64,000 nt of DNA, from NCBI GenBank assembly GCA_008692225.1, contig VICG01000001.1, positions 248,001 through 312,000 of the forward strand, in the 5' to 3' direction. The stretch is from Monilinia fructicola (taxonomy: Eukaryota > Ascomycota > Leotiomycetes > Helotiales > Sclerotiniaceae). Below are positions 45,918-58,727 of this stretch, one piece after another. Position 1 is the stretch's first letter, and each line of letters begins with the position of its first letter. A model generated the notes under the pieces. It was not told where the DNA came from and ran no database searches. It worked only from the letters and a program-made list of their open reading frames with translations. The translations under genes were made by a program, and so were the position numbers.

Positions 45918-47716
45918 GATGGCTTGTCAATCGATGAAGAATTGAAGAAGCGGCAATAGAAATGGGTATAATATGGAAATTAATTTTTTTGGGGTCAATT
46001 TATATCGATTAAATTGATACAATGAAGAACGAAAACGATAGAGAGACAAAGGACGCCGAGGGGTCAACGTCAGATAAAGGAGACCCCGCACCACCGGAAA
46101 AAAAAGTCGAAAATTCAAGTACAAAGCCATAACATAACCAAATTCAGATTTACGGCTCCTTGACTGGAATGATAGATACGTCACACACGAAGGCGGAAGT
46201 CTGGAAGTGTTGAAAGTATAGTTTGCAGTTTTGATCCTTTGTACCGACATTGTGAATGAGACCACGGAAAAATGATGATGTTTGTGGCAGATTTGTGATA
46301 AATTCTGAATTTATTATTAGAACTTGATAGGCTGATCTGGGCGTCATGCAATTGCATCTCGACTTGACATGAGCTTGGTTTAGCCCAACGGGAGTGATAA
46401 TAGCTCGTAGTAGACTCTGGACAGATGAGAAGCTAAGCCATCGAACAAAGAATTGAGAGCTTTGACAAACGACGCTGGAAGCTTGTCAAAAGCATAAAAC
46501 TATACTCAGTGGAAGGATATCCGAAAAAGAACGGAATGTTTAAAGTTGGCATGTAGAATATTTCCAAAGTAGGTGTTAGCCTAAATGGGTGCTTGATGTG
46601 ACTGGAACGAGTACTTAGGACTACCAAGCGACGACAGTAATGATGCTATCAGTCTCTGCATAGAAGACAAGAGTACACGTGAAAGTATGAAGCTGTCCAT
46701 ATCAATTCAAAGTAAAGGATCAGAGCATACATGATGTTGCTGGGGATGGTGGAAATGATCTTGACATGGCCCAAAGTGATATTGTGTGAATGGTGGCAAG
46801 CCATACCAGGCGATGCAGGACCAGATTGAGTGAGGGAGGTATGGAAGAGTCGACTTCTCTACGGAGCCCTGGAGTATTGCGAGATCCATGGATTTGGAAT
46901 CTGGAAGTAAAAAGTTCCAAATCTGGACAATGCCGATACCGATGGTAACCTTGGAAGTTGGAACCTACTCTGTACTACTCGAGTAGTCTGATTAGATCAG
47001 AGATAGAGGGTTGATTGATTACATGCCCAGCAACCAGAGAATGTAGATTCCAAGGCCACGAATTCAATCAACTTATAGATAGAAGGAACTGTGAGAAATG
47101 TGAAGCAAATTCCATCACTCTCGTCATTCTAGAAAGAGCCCTGCCGTGCCGTACCGATATGTTTTGATAAAGTTGGACTATCGTGACTATCCATGGATTT
47201 TAGTTTCCGCAACGGACTTCCCAGCAAAGAACAAATAACCATGATTAGCCAACTGACAGTCAATGGGCACATGTGTCTGTGAGCGTGAGAGTGTGAACGG
47301 TTCTGATAGAGCGAGGCTGTGATGTTGTATTGACCTCTTACATTATTGGTATTGTACATGTGCTTGAGCGACATGGAATGAATTCTCGATGTCTATAATT
47401 CCCGTTCGGTAAGGTTAATCTTAAGTACTTTGAATGTTGCGGTGAATGAAGAGTGATTTTAGATGAGGAGATTCTCTATTCTCTGAGCACCTAGTTACCT
47501 AGGACCTACCTACCTTACCTACCTACCTTACCTACTCGAATACATAGTTAGACATAAGACATCCAATTGCAAAGTATAGAGAGGAATATGGATATGGAGT
47601 GTATGGAGTGTATGGAGTGTATGGAGTGTATGGAGTGTATGGAGTGTATGGAGGTATGGAGGTATGGGAGGTATGGAATGTATGAAATGTTGAACTGTAT
47701 GAACTGTATGATCGTA
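45918..47716. other. Intergenic, no gene seen
   Basis: Aquaporin promoter followed by nondescript DNA. A CCTACCTTACC tetranucleotide tract is at 47505-47536, leading into the minisatellite at 47588. Confidence 0.5.
47588..47655 (+). repeat. 9-bp minisatellite (TATGGAGTG)n
   Basis: Six to seven perfect copies of a nine-base unit, then two shortened copies (tatggagg). The nine-base period leaves an open frame of repeated Met-Glu-Cys and its opposite-strand counterpart; neither looks like a gene. Confidence 0.9.
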
Positions 47717-48450
47717 CTCGGGCGGGTTTTAAAAGAGGCATACGTAAATATACATAGATAAAATTTATAATTATTTAACGAAACCTTAATATAATTTTAT
47801 ACAATTTATAAATACTATAGATTCAGTCTTTTGATATTTACTATAAGAAGATTTTAAATTATAAAAATTAATTTTCAATGAATAATAATATAATAAAATT
47901 TATAAATATAGAAAAAATATAAATTTATAATAATATTAAATAAATAAATATTATAGATAAAGTTATAAAATTATATTAAATAATAAAATAAAAGCTAACT
48001 TATATATTGTATTTTAGAGTTTAAATATTTTTATTAATATCTAAGATATGTATAAATGAAAATAGAAATTTAAGAAAATTAATCGACTTTAAAAGAATAA
48101 ATCTATTTATTTTAATTATATAAGTAATTACGTTTGTTTATTAGAATTTTAAACTTCTACTTTTTATATTAATATATACATTAAGATAATAACTATTATC
48201 AAATTTTAAAAAATATCTAAGAAACTTTAATAAAGCTTATATTATTCTTATATAATTTTAGTTTTTAATATTTAAATATCGTTAGAATTTAAATTAATAT
48301 ATTAATAAATTACCAGATTTACTAAAATTACTAACTTTACAATATTAGTATTCTTTCGAATTGAATTTTTGTAATATAAAATTTTATTAATCTTTCGTTA
48401 AATAATTAAAGTTTTAAATTTGCGTATGCCTCTTTAAACACCCGCCTGAG
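47717..48450. mobile_element. TA-flanked inverted-repeat element (MITE-like or RIP-decayed DNA transposon)
   Basis: The left end (CTCGGGCGGGTTTTAAAAGA, then GGCATACGTAAAT) and the reverse complement of the right end (CTCAGGCGGGTGTTTAAAGA, then GGCATACGCAAAT) match over about 30 nt. After a short gap they match again for about 40 nt (AATTATTTAACGAAA and TAAT/AATTTTAT blocks). The 734-bp element is flanked by TA on both sides, the target duplication typical of Tc1/mariner elements. The interior is extremely AT-rich with no transposase ORF, fitting a non-autonomous MITE or a copy degraded by repeat-induced point mutation. Confidence 0.8.
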
Positions 48451-48629
48451 TATGAATATAAATAAGACTTATGAAATGTCTGAAACGTACGAACTGTGTG
48501 AACTGTCTGAACTGTATAAACCACATGAACTGTATAGACTATAAGAACTATCTAGGTAGTTCTATATAAATCACAAACCATATCAACCAATTGTATCAAC
48601 TATACAATCATAATCTTACAACTATATAA

Positions 48630-48740
48630 TCATACAACCATACAATCATACAATCATATAACTATACAACCATACAACTATATAATCATACAATCATACA
48701 ATCATACAACCATACAACCATACAACCATACAACCATAAT
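48630..48740 (+). repeat. 8-bp minisatellite (CATACAAC)n and variants
   Basis: Tandem eight-base units alternating catacaac and catacaat, more regular towards the 3' end (catacaaccatacaac repeated). No coding potential. Confidence 0.85.
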
Positions 48741-48961
48741 ATCTATCATATATGAACGTCCAAGATCAGCCCAAACAAGCTTTTCTATAAGGTTATACGA
48801 GTATGTGCCCATCAATAAGGTTAATACCATACCCTTCGTATACAATTAAATAAAAGTGTATTAAAGTCCGGGTATCAACATAGCCACGAAGATTTCCCAT
48901 TTGGAGCGGGGAATGAACCCTCGTTGCTTGTCGATGACATGCCGTTAATTTCATTCAATAC

Positions 48962-49026
48962 GATGTCTTGATGTCTTGATGTCTCGATGTCTCGATGTCT
49001 TGATGTCTCGAAGTCTCGATGTCTCC
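48962..49026 (+). repeat. 8-bp minisatellite (GATGTCTC/T)n
   Basis: Eight units of gatgtctt or gatgtctc, one with a substitution (gaagtctc). Confidence 0.9.
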
Positions 49027-49617
49027 ACTAGAATTGGGTCGGGAGGGAGAATAACAATGACTGTACTCTAATTACATAGTACAAGTATCCATACAAGTAA
49101 TAAGTAACCTTATGGATGGAGAGTTGGTTCGATATCATTGTTGCCTTTCGTACGTACCGGTTACTCTAATGGTTATCTCTGCTTTCAGATAACTACGTCG
49201 TCTCCTTTGTGCTGGCATGCGTAAGGTAAGGCAAGGCAAGGCAAGGAAGGTTGTTGCTCGCTGGCATTGAGAACAATGCTATGGATGGATGGATGGTGGA
49301 TGGTGGATGGATTTGTAGGTAGGTAAGGTCAAGAGACTAGGTATAAATAATAAGAGTAGATGAACCATAAAGATAAATACCTAGTAATTATCATATATTA
49401 GTATGTTGTTGAATGGATGAATAAATATATCAACCGCTCAATCAATTCATAGTATAATATAGCATAGTACAAGTATCTATGAATCTATATTTATATTTAT
49501 ATATATATGTATATATAATATCTTATATATGTATATATATATATATATATATATTTATAAATATAAATATAATTATAATTATAAATATAATTATAAATAT
49601 AAATATAATTATATATA

Positions 49618-49652
<35 letters not shown>

Positions 49653-50193
49653 AATTATATATATATTTATATTTATATATTTATATTTATATATTCATAT
49701 GTATATATTAATTATTCGAGTAATAAACTTGCTATGTCATCATCATCATCCCATCCTCCATCTCTTCTTCTCTTCTTCCTTCATCCCCTCCCTCTTCTGT
49801 TATTGTAAACAAGCCACAATCCCACACAACCTTGGAATCCCACAATCCCCTGCGTGATCGACTCATCCCGCTCGCCTACGTCGCTCAGTTCCGCCGGTGT
49901 ATCTCGACCCACGAAGCCTTTCACAACTCCAACTCTATTTTTTTTCCTTTGCAAATACAGTTTGTTTTGTATTTTGCCACAAAATAAAATCCAAAGACAT
50001 CTTTATGAAGATTCCTTTCGATCCAGTCGGATGTGATTAAGCTCGTGCGAAAAGCCAGCTGTAGAGCTGAAGGGTTGTACCGTCGGCGCTTTCTATTCAT
50101 TTGACATTCGACCTTTGACCTTTGACATTTGACATTTCATATTTGACATTTGAACATTTGAGAATACGATACCCCGATACCCAACACCCCATC
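49027..50193. other. Low-complexity promoter region of the PA-RING gene
   Basis: Contains GGATGGATGGTGGATGGTGGA near 49285, a TA/TATATG block from about 49485 to 49710, and a TTTGACAT array at 50098-50160 immediately before the gene. No gene is seen; the ORFs reading YIYIYI or IIYYL types are repeat translations. Confidence 0.6.
50098..50160 (+). repeat. TTTGACAT short tandem array
   Basis: Seven imperfect copies of a 7-10 base unit (tttgacat, tttgacct) ending about 35 nt before the start codon of the PA-RING gene, so probably in its core promoter or 5' UTR. Confidence 0.8.
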
Positions 50194-53052
50194 ATGCGAC
50201 CTCCAAGAGTTGTGATTATTGTTGCTTTTCTCCTTACTACTTTCTTTCTTACATTTTTATCTCTGCGGTCCTCGCATTCACCACAGAATGTAGCTACTTC
50301 TACAACCACTCCAAAAACAGGAATCCAGTCGTTATTCTCCTTCCGGGCTCCATTCTCGCTCTTCCCTCCCAATGCGATCATAACTCTTACGAATGATAAT
50401 ACGACTGCTTTCTTGGCACGGCCTGCTGCCTTTGGGCCTCTATTGCCAAACGAGGGATTAAAGGGACAGCTATGGATAGGGAGTGGCTTTGGAGATGATA
50501 GCATACGGCAAGGTCCGGTTGCCTCGGGGGCGGAAGGCGAATTAGGGTGTAGTGATGTACCTGGCTGGGTCGATAGCTACGCAAAGTCCGGCGCGGCAGA
50601 AGGAGCCAATTCTGGAGATGATAAATCTGCGACGACTGCGAGTAAATCGAAATCAAACAAGAGAGCAAGCGATGATGGCAATACTTTCATGGATCGGACG
50701 TCGAGTAGTTCAACGAAGAGCAAACATAATGGAGTAGGGCCTTCAGCCGATGATGGAACCGATGATTACCTTCATCATCCTTTACCAGGATCCACAGTAT
50801 CAAAGCTTACAGACAAGCAGCCCGCAGACACAAAGGCGAATCACGCAGATATTCAGTCTATACAGGAAGGTGCAGAAATCGCTGGTAAGGTGGTCCTACT
50901 GAGTCGTGGTGGCTGTGGGTTTTTTGGAAAAGGTCAAATGGGTGCAACGCAGGGGTGGAATTGCTTTAATTGTTGGGGATGATAAAAGTGGAGGACCTTT
51001 GATTCAAATGTATGCGCGGGGTGATACGTCAAATGTTACCATACCGGCGATCTTTACGTCTCGCACCACGGCACATCTACTTTCATCTCTCATCGGCCCC
51101 GGGACCTTTGTTGAAGATGCGCAGGACGAAACCAACAAGGCAACCTTGAAGGTACAGAAGAACGGAAAATCGAAGAAGGCTTTCAAAAAGAAGACAAAGG
51201 AATCTCAGCCAACGTTCACAACTACTCCAGCGACGCCCAGATCCACGCTGAAGGCCGCTGGAATGAGTTCGAAGAAAGCGGCTAAAAAACCATCTCCAAA
51301 AGCTGAGGAGAAGACCACAACACTCAAAACACAGAAGCCTGGTTGGTTTAAGTCTTTGTTTTACGGCGCAGGTGGACGAGGTTCCGTAAAGGATAGCAGT
51401 CGACCACCCAGCAGTGGTCAACTCGATTGGGTTCTTGTGGACGACTGGAAGGATGATGATAACGCTGGAACGAAGAAAATATCCACGGCCAAACTTACTG
51501 GCCAGGACAAGGCAGATGCAGATAAGAAATCACAACAATCTGGCAAGGGTGGAAGCAAACCTGCACCAGGGGATGATTTCGTTATTGGTGTCCAAGATTG
51601 GCGTGATCCAGATTTAGTAGGGTCATCCGACAATAAGGATGCCGAGAAGAACTCTAAAACAGGTATGGCGAAGACGGACGGAAAGTCTAATGCAAACAAG
51701 GCCAAGGATGAATCCCCTCAGCCAACGAAAGCTGGAATGAAGAGCTCAGGTGGTACCGCAGAAGAAAAGGCTGACGCCATTCCTAAACTACGAGGGGGAA
51801 GTATTACACCGGGAAGCGGAGAATATGCCCCTAAGCTCGCCTCTGAAGTGGACAAGGCCAAGACAAAAGCCAAGGAGATGACAGAAAAGTCCAGTTCGTC
51901 CGGGAGCAAAACAAAGGGTATTTTGACAACCATTTTCGGTGATGATGAGGAGGATTTTGAGTTCCTCCCGCCAGGATCAAGCAGTACCGGTCGTGTTGAT
52001 ATCGATGACGAAAACGAAGAAGACGACAATGAAGGGGAGGATGAAGAAGATGGGCTTTGGGTTACATTAACACCCACTAGTGGAGCTAGCCCGTTCCTCG
52101 ACACGCTGTTAGTGCTAGTAGTTAGCCCACTTGTCACCCTGACCGTGGTCTACGCATTACTGCTACTCAGATCTCGCATAAGGCGACGTCGTTGGAGAGC
52201 CCCAAAGTCGGTGGTTGAAAGATTACCCGTCAGGACTTATCAAACCATTAATAACACACCTGGTAATCGATCCCCAACGGTGCCATCTCCAACCAGCTCC
52301 TCAGCAAGCACCCCACTCCTTTCACATACCACACCGAGCAGACCGCGACCGAGATCGCGGACAACGACAGGCATCCCAGAGCCTGGAGATATCGCTCGAG
52401 TGAATTCAAATCCATTACAAGTACCTACTCTCACACCACCCCAACCTAACGAGCACGAGAAGAATTCCGGATCGCCAAGTCAGTGGAAAAAATACATGGG
52501 CAAGCAAGTCGAGTGTGTAGTGTGTCTGGAAGAATACGTGGATGGCGTTAGTCAAGTCATGAGTCTACCTTGTGGCCACGAGTTTCACGTGGATTGCATG
52601 TATGTTCTTACTCTTTTCATTCCTACTTGTTCGAGATGACTAACATATCTCCCAGAACGCCTTGGTTGACCACGCGTCGCCGAACATGTCCCATCTGCAA
52701 AGGCGATGTTGTTCGTTCCCTTGCTCGAGGGTCACCTTCTTCTCCTCGTTATGAAGCCTACCATGATGATGATAGTGAGGATGATATACAAGCTCAAGCA
52801 GCAGAAACTGTGAACACTTCCTCCTCATCCGCTCTTCCAATCTCCCGTAATCTCGAAGATGAAATTGCAGGGGATCTGGAACAAGGGATCTCACCTCCAA
52901 CACCAACGCACATCAGCAGGTCGGCTAGTAGACGAGGAGAAAGTTGGAGAAGTATGTTAGTGGATAATTCTATGAATTTATTGAGCGGGAGTCGGGGCTT
53001 TGGATCGAGGAGTAGAAGTCCTAGAAGGGGAGAAGAAGATCGGAATCGGTGA
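50194..53052 (+). CDS. PA-TM-RING E3 ubiquitin ligase, transmembrane
   Basis: Exon 1 runs to 52599, with intron 52600-52655 and exon 2 to 53052; about 930 residues. The start MRPPRVVIIVAFLL is an N-terminal signal anchor. A protease-associated (PA) domain follows in the lumenal part (EIAGKVVLLSRGGCGF, then GGIALIVGDDKSGG and NVTIPAIFTS). A long Lys/Ser/Asp-rich spacer leads to an acidic patch and a second membrane helix (DTLLVLVVSPLVTLTVVYAL). A C3H2C3 RING (CVVCLEEYVDGVSQVMSLPC, GHEFHVDC and CPIC) is completed by the splice junction. Proteins of this layout act in endosomal or vacuolar ubiquitin sorting. One extra T in the run at 50920-50925 breaks the frame inside the PA core (GGCGF/LEKVKW). 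The in-frame Met 24 codons upstream is less likely, since that sequence is the TTTGACAT array. Confidence 0.9.
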
Positions 53053-54898
53053 ATGTCTCTCTAAGGGGTACATATTGTTTTAGTCGATAAGAACGAACAG
53101 GCGATGGGAACAGGAATGGAGTCAGGCAATTTGGGGAAGTAATCTATGTACTAGGCAATCTTGTAAACATCTCCTTGGTCGTCTTCCTATTTTCATTGGT
53201 CGACAATACAGCAAGTACACTTGGAGGTGTATGGAGAACGAAATGAACGTCTCTTTTGTATGGGTATATAGGATGATGCTGGGCTCAGAAGGAAAGGAAA
53301 GGAAGGGAAGGGAAGGGAAGGGAAGGCAAAGGATGGATGGGTACTTTTGAGACCTACTTCAGGCGGGAATAGGTTTACTGGGCACGAACGGCGCATATCA
53401 CTCGTTTACTTATTTTACTTACTCATCACCCCTTATTTGCTCAGTCCATACCAATTGCTTGTGATGCGTCCACGGTGATGTTATTTATTTCCAAATGATC
53501 CTATGATACAGTAGATATACATCAAGAGATATCATCAAATGATTACTCGAGTATATAAATAAAACCTCCTCGTCAGATGCCCAACCCCGGGAAATCGGAT
53601 GATGAATTAATTAATGACTCCATTCTACAGGTGAATTTAGCCAATCGGGTAGTTTTCTCTTCTCCATGTGGCGCAGATTGTACTTGTTACATATTACTGT
53701 AATTACTCTGTACAGTAGGAGATCTGCCGAGTCAAGTGTGTGCGCGAGATGATGTAAGTTATCCGGGGTCCGATTGGGGAACGCTGAACCTTATCAAACC
53801 CCCCATCATCCCGAAGAGGAAGAAGAAGAAGAAGAAGCGCTCCTTAGGTTCATGGCTCAAGGATACTTGCTGGCGAGCAAAGAATGGACGTGTCATGTAC
53901 CGCTGACCCATCGCTCCGATTTCTTCGTGCAAACCTTCGACCGACCATTCCATCTTCTTCCCTTTAAATTTCTCCAGCCTACGACCGAGTTTTCGACACC
54001 AACGCGGAGAATCCACCTGGGTTTGCGGGTGGCTTGGCTTGGAGCCGCATGAATGAATGAATGGATGAATGGATGAATGGATGGATGGATGAATGATCGA
54101 GCGGATGATTCCATGTGCACGAGCAGGCTCTGCATGATCGATCGATCGTTCGCTGTATGCTTTTGTGCGATCCCGGTGAAACTGAGGAATACACGCGTCC
54201 TTGACATTTAAAGGAAGGGCGGAGACGCCTCGAGCGGGGTGCGTATACTGGAATTTAGTTGAGAGGCACGCGAGGGTAGGGCAAGGACGAGAACGGCGCT
54301 CCTTACTTTGCGTTTTACGACCAATTTACTATACTTTGAGGATTGACAATTACGGGCTACAAGTGGGTTGAAGGTGAAGAGTGGTTAAGTGGAGGGCGGG
54401 ATTCGATTGGATTCGATAGCGTCGTGGGTGCGCGTCGTATTGGGGTCGGCGGGTGTGTCTCGAGTCGAAGGCCTTGCGATACGGGAACGAATATCATACG
54501 GGTTAGAATATAGATCTGTCTGGAGCTGAGCACAGAGATTGGGTTTTGGATATTTCGAGTGAATTGGTCGAGCGGGCACTATGGTCGTGGACAAACCGAT
54601 CGATAGGTTAGATGAGGAGAAGGGCTGTCCGAGTGATCCGCATGCCGATGCTCCAGATGCTTGGAGGATATGTGGATGGAGGAGGGTCGTCCCAAGGAGT
54701 AGGGTGCCAGGAGCTACGATTTGGTTAGAGGTATGCCTAATGTTGTGAATCCTTTTTCGAAATCCACTATTTTCTTTCATTTGCACAAGGTGATACCAGC
54801 TGGGTACTGAGGTTCAATGTGGAGCATAGACGCTGATTCGGGTTTTGAAGATCATAGTCATAGCTCTGTTGGTTGTAACGTTATACCGACAACAACAT
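53053..54898. other. Intergenic, low-complexity tracts only
   Basis: GGGAA runs at 53295-53325, a GAAGAAGAAG run at 53815-53838 and an ATGAATGGATGG array at 54050-54095. Several ORFs of about 100 codons cover these tracts but show no domain. Confidence 0.5.
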
Positions 54899-55956
54899 AT
54901 GTTGGGGTGCTTGACCTTGTCGGCTTTGGGGTTTACTAATGTGTCTGCAAGACCCAACACTACTCTACCTTCTTTTGTGTTTGATTATGGTAAGAAAGTT
55001 CAAATGATAATCAAAAATGCATGCTACAGTATCACTAACACATGGGATCTTTAGCACCACTTGTCTGGCTGGACGAAGCAGAAATGTATTTTCCCTCAGA
55101 CATGTACGCCCAGATTCTCAATACCAAACCCTACGTCAATCTCTCTTTGATACCTGATGACACGCTTCCTTCTCCTCTCAACCTCGAGAACCTTGACATA
55201 CTCAACAATTGGGGCCCTAATGTCTTCCTGACATCTAATGTCGATGTCACCACCTCTCCCGCTTACCTAACTGGCGTTGTTCCCTCCTCAGCTACCGGCC
55301 GCACCCAAAATGCAATCTCATGTGCCGTGATTCTCTCGGATCATGGCGATGGCCTTATGGATGCATACTACATGTATTTCTATGCCTACAACCAGGGAAA
55401 CACGGTATTAGGCCAAGAGCTAGGTGACCATATAGGAGATTGGGAACACAACATGATTCGATTCGTCAACGGAACGCCCCAAGCCATCTGGTATTCACAA
55501 CATGGAAACGGCGAAGCATTCCTCTACTCGGTCGTTGAGAAGAGCGGCCAACGACCGATCGCCTACTCGGCTCGCGGCTCCCACGCGAACTATGCCATAC
55601 CCGGAACCCACGACCATACCATCCCGGACCTGAATCTCCCCGCCGGTCTCCTCCAAGATTACACATCCCGTGGCACCCTCTGGGACCCGGTCCTCTCTTC
55701 CTACTTCTACACGTACGATATCCCCAGCTCGACTTTCACGGCGGCGAGTGAAGATAGCCCATTGGGTGCAATGGAGTACAAGGGGAAGTGGGGAGATGCC
55801 CAATATGCCAAAGATGACAAGAGACAGAGTGAATTCTTTGGCTTTTGGAAGTTTGTGGGCGGTCCGACGGGTCCTTGGGATAAGCAATTGGGGAGAAGTA
55901 AGGTTTGTCCTGACAATGGCATTTTGTGTATCATTAGGGATCGGTTGGGTCCTTAG
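54899..55956 (+). CDS. VPS62-family (DUF946) protein, probably secreted
   Basis: Exons 54899-54989 and 55055-55956 (65-nt intron, gtaaga...ctttag) join in frame as FDYAPLVWLDEAEMYFPSDM, giving about 330 residues. ATG 54899 gives a short signal-peptide-like start (MLGCLTLSALGFTNVSA). Family hallmarks are the YAPLVWL start, DHGDGLMDAYYMYFYAYNQG, GDHIGDWEHNMIRF (GDWEH box), WYSQHGNGE and ARGSHANYAIPG. Fungal VPS62-related proteins are often secreted; their biochemical role is not established. The start is uncertain: the same frame is open 54 nt further upstream (hydrophobic IVIALLVVTL) but without an ATG, so an upstream exon is possible. Confidence 0.85.
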
Positions 55957-57499
55957 ATTCAGAGGGCGGGCGAGTTGATCCAGGGGCTGTTTTCCATCAC
56001 TGGGCTTTCTTCTGAGCTCTTGGGGACGGCTCATGGTAAATATTGGTTCGAGGCTTCTGCACCCCCCGAGATAGACCCTATAATATAGGTGTTTGGTACG
56101 AGCGCATCGCATCGATTTCCTCTCATCTGTCTTTTCTACCTGGAGATGGGATGGGAGGTCAGATGAGCAAATAAATTGACATGGTATACGTGTGCTGTGA
56201 GTTCTGGATGTTGGTCGGATCTGCCGCGGCTTGGAGAGTGTTTTATCGTTCGCTTTTGATGGGTGGATGCTTGGGTATTCATGTATGTATGTATACTGGT
56301 AGATAGATGGATAGATAGATAGATTGGATCAGATGAGATGAGATATCATGAGCTGGAAGGAATGGCGTTGTTGTTGTTGTTGTTGTTGTTGTTTTGTTTA
56401 AACATTTGGATTTGTGGTTGGGTGTAGGTAGGCTAGGTTGGGTTGGAAGGGGTGGGAAGGGGATCATAGGAGAAGACAGGGCGAGATATGCGATCCCAGG
56501 TGAATTTCTGGCAGATGTGGAATTTTCTCCATCTTTTGTTTTGTAGATCCATGGATGGTCTGTGTGGGATGGGGGTTTGGGTTTGGATTGGTTTGGATTG
56601 GTTTGGTTTTGCTTTGGATTGGACTGCCTTCCTTTCTCTGCATTGCTTTGCATTATATTGAGTTAGGGTATGTAGCATGAATGAATATATAAGTATGGGA
56701 CATGAGTGAGGTTTAGGATTTCATGTGAGATGAGACGAGATGAGATGAGATGATATATAACAATTCGAATACGACAATTGCTTACCTGGGCAACGTGCAT
56801 GTAGCTTATATGGATGTATGTTTTATGGATATATATGTACATGTATATGTATATGTATATCCATGGATATAGATGCCAACACAAATGCACAAATCCCCCA
56901 TCTCATCTCATCTCATCCCATCCATCCCCTTCCACGCTTCAATTTAGGTCCATGTGTTTATGGATGTACGTCGTATAAAGCTTCTTGATAGGATTTTTAT
57001 CTATTTATATATATACATGCATACATATATACATACTTCTCCTCCTCTCCTCCTCCTCCTCCTCCCTCCTCCTCCTCCTCCTCTCTCCTCCTCCTCCTCC
57101 TCCTCCTTCCTCCTCCTCCTACTACTACTAAACTACTACTAACTACTAACTACCAACTACCAAAGCACCCAGTATAGATGAATGAACAAGAGAAAGACGG
57201 GAAGACGAGACAGAAATATATACCACCACCATACCATACCATACGCACCAGGGACAATAAAAGACCGGATCCTTTCGTGAAGTGATTTAGATACATACGA
57301 GGGTAGATTTAAGGGGGGGTTAAAAGGCGGTTATTGGGTTCGAGGGGAGTAAGTATCTATCTATCCATATTTAGGGAGAGTTGTGTTTTGTCTTGGGCTG
57401 GGCTGGGTTTACTGGATAACCAACTACCTCCTCGCAAGTTTAGAGAGGATAAGTCATATCACGTGGGAAACGGGGCAGAGGTTGGAAGATAGTATTTTG
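55957..57499. other. Intergenic with simple repeats
   Basis: Includes a (GTT)n run at 56368-56393, GGTTTGGATT repeats at 56574-56605, TATATG tracts near 56830-56860 and a CTC/TCC-rich tract at 57032-57120. The short ORFs here are translations of these repeats. Confidence 0.6.
57032..57120 (+). repeat. (CTC/TCC)n polypyrimidine tract
   Basis: About 90 nt of ctcctcctc with few interruptions, followed by actact repeats; a strand-asymmetric polypyrimidine/polypurine tract. Confidence 0.9.
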
Positions 57500-57507
57500 A
57501 TGGCTCG

Positions 57508-58727
57508 TTATTTGCATATTAGGCGCTGTTCTGGCTCTAGTATGCAGACAGATCCATGACCAAATACTTTGGCTTGTTCAGAATGCTTTTTGATACCCCC
57601 CCTGTGAAACCCTTTTAACATGACCTCGACTTGATTCTCATCGCTCTCGCTCATGCTCCTCATTCCGCTGACTTCGGCGTTTTCACGTTCTCTCTTCTCC
57701 ATCAATGCCTGTAATTCGGCATCATCATTCTCGGTGACTGCCTTGGGCTCCATCTTGACGATTAAATTACCTCCTGCGGCTTCGATGTTCTTTCTGATGT
57801 CCACGATTTGCGGCTTCCAAGGTTGAGATACCAACTTGCTTTTCCAGACATGTGCTTGTGAGAACGTAGAGTGGTGGAGAGACAAGCTTGACTTTGACTT
57901 GATTATCTGCCGTGTTTCTGGCTTCAGCAGTTCTTAAGAGCCGTCTTGACTGGCATCAATTCCCTCATATCCAAAGCATGTGACTTCGACATCGGCACGG
58001 ACTTTTGTTGGTTGTGGTGTCAGACGTTTTCCAATATATGATTTTAATTCCTCGGCGACAACATTCGTTGGGGAATGAGACGTCTTGCCATGTATCAGCG
58101 TTTCTAGGTTCACGTCAGCATCCACAGAACATACAGACAATCAGTCATTCCATACGTTATCGAAAGCTTGAACGCATCAACGGCATGTCCGTATTTCTTG
58201 TTCAATGGCCACACAATCTTCTCATACAAATCCCTCAATAGGATGCTTGGTCTTCTCCGCAACGTGGCGCATAATCGAATGAACCATTTTACCCTTGTTG
58301 TATCGTTCCTCGCATCTTACAATATCTTCGGGTGAAACTCTGCGTTTGGAAAGATCGATATAACCTGCAATCGACCTAATTAGCATCCCGCGACGATCAA
58401 ACATTTACAGAGACTTCTGCATACCCTTCTCCTTGTCGACTCTGAGAACAACGACAACCTCATTACGGCCGACGCGGATCAGCTTTTTGAATACTTCTAA
58501 TACGACGTCTAGATAATTCCGAGAGGAGAATCATGCCATCGATGTTGTCATATTCGAGGAGCTTGACATAGGCACCCATCTCTGCGATCTGCGAGGCTGA
58601 ACATTAGCATATCTTCCACGCCGCGAAATGCGCCCGTGTGACACCATACCTGCTTGACATTGACCATGACGAAGCTATCGATTTCGGGGTATTTTTCTTC
58701 ATAGAAACGGCAGTTTGTGAGAGACAT
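57508..58727 (-). CDS. SUI2: Translation initiation factor eIF2 subunit alpha
   Basis: Start ATG at 58727 ([19 protein letters not shown]). Exon 1 is 58727-58650, exon 2 58588-58425, and exon 3 begins at 58364; a third intron has a gtatgg donor near 58160 and a cctag acceptor near 58110. The S1 RNA-binding domain is present ([20 protein letters not shown]), with [11 protein letters not shown], the loop carrying the conserved regulatory serine phosphorylated by Gcn2-type kinases. The helical domain ([20 protein letters not shown]) and C-terminal domain ([17 protein letters not shown]) follow. The protein carries initiator tRNA to the 40S ribosome as part of eIF2. Six single-base indels interrupt the frame, at about 58484-58488, 58228-58230, 58058-58068, 57948-57953, 57931-57936 and 57806-57808, while the amino-acid sequence between them stays conserved. 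The exact C-terminus is unclear. Confidence 0.92.

Noticed and set aside
47567..47761. ORF with repeated Met-Glu-Cys, and its opposite-strand counterpart
   Set aside because: It is the nine-base minisatellite translated; there is no other protein-like sequence.
49479..49857. ORFs reading YIYIYI and YMYMYM
   Set aside because: They cover the TATATA/TATATG low-complexity tract and have no other content.
57508..58727. Calling eIF2-alpha a decayed duplicate
   Set aside because: A true pseudogene would also show substitutions at conserved sites and stops by point mutation; only indels, mostly in short runs, are present, and splice sites are kept.
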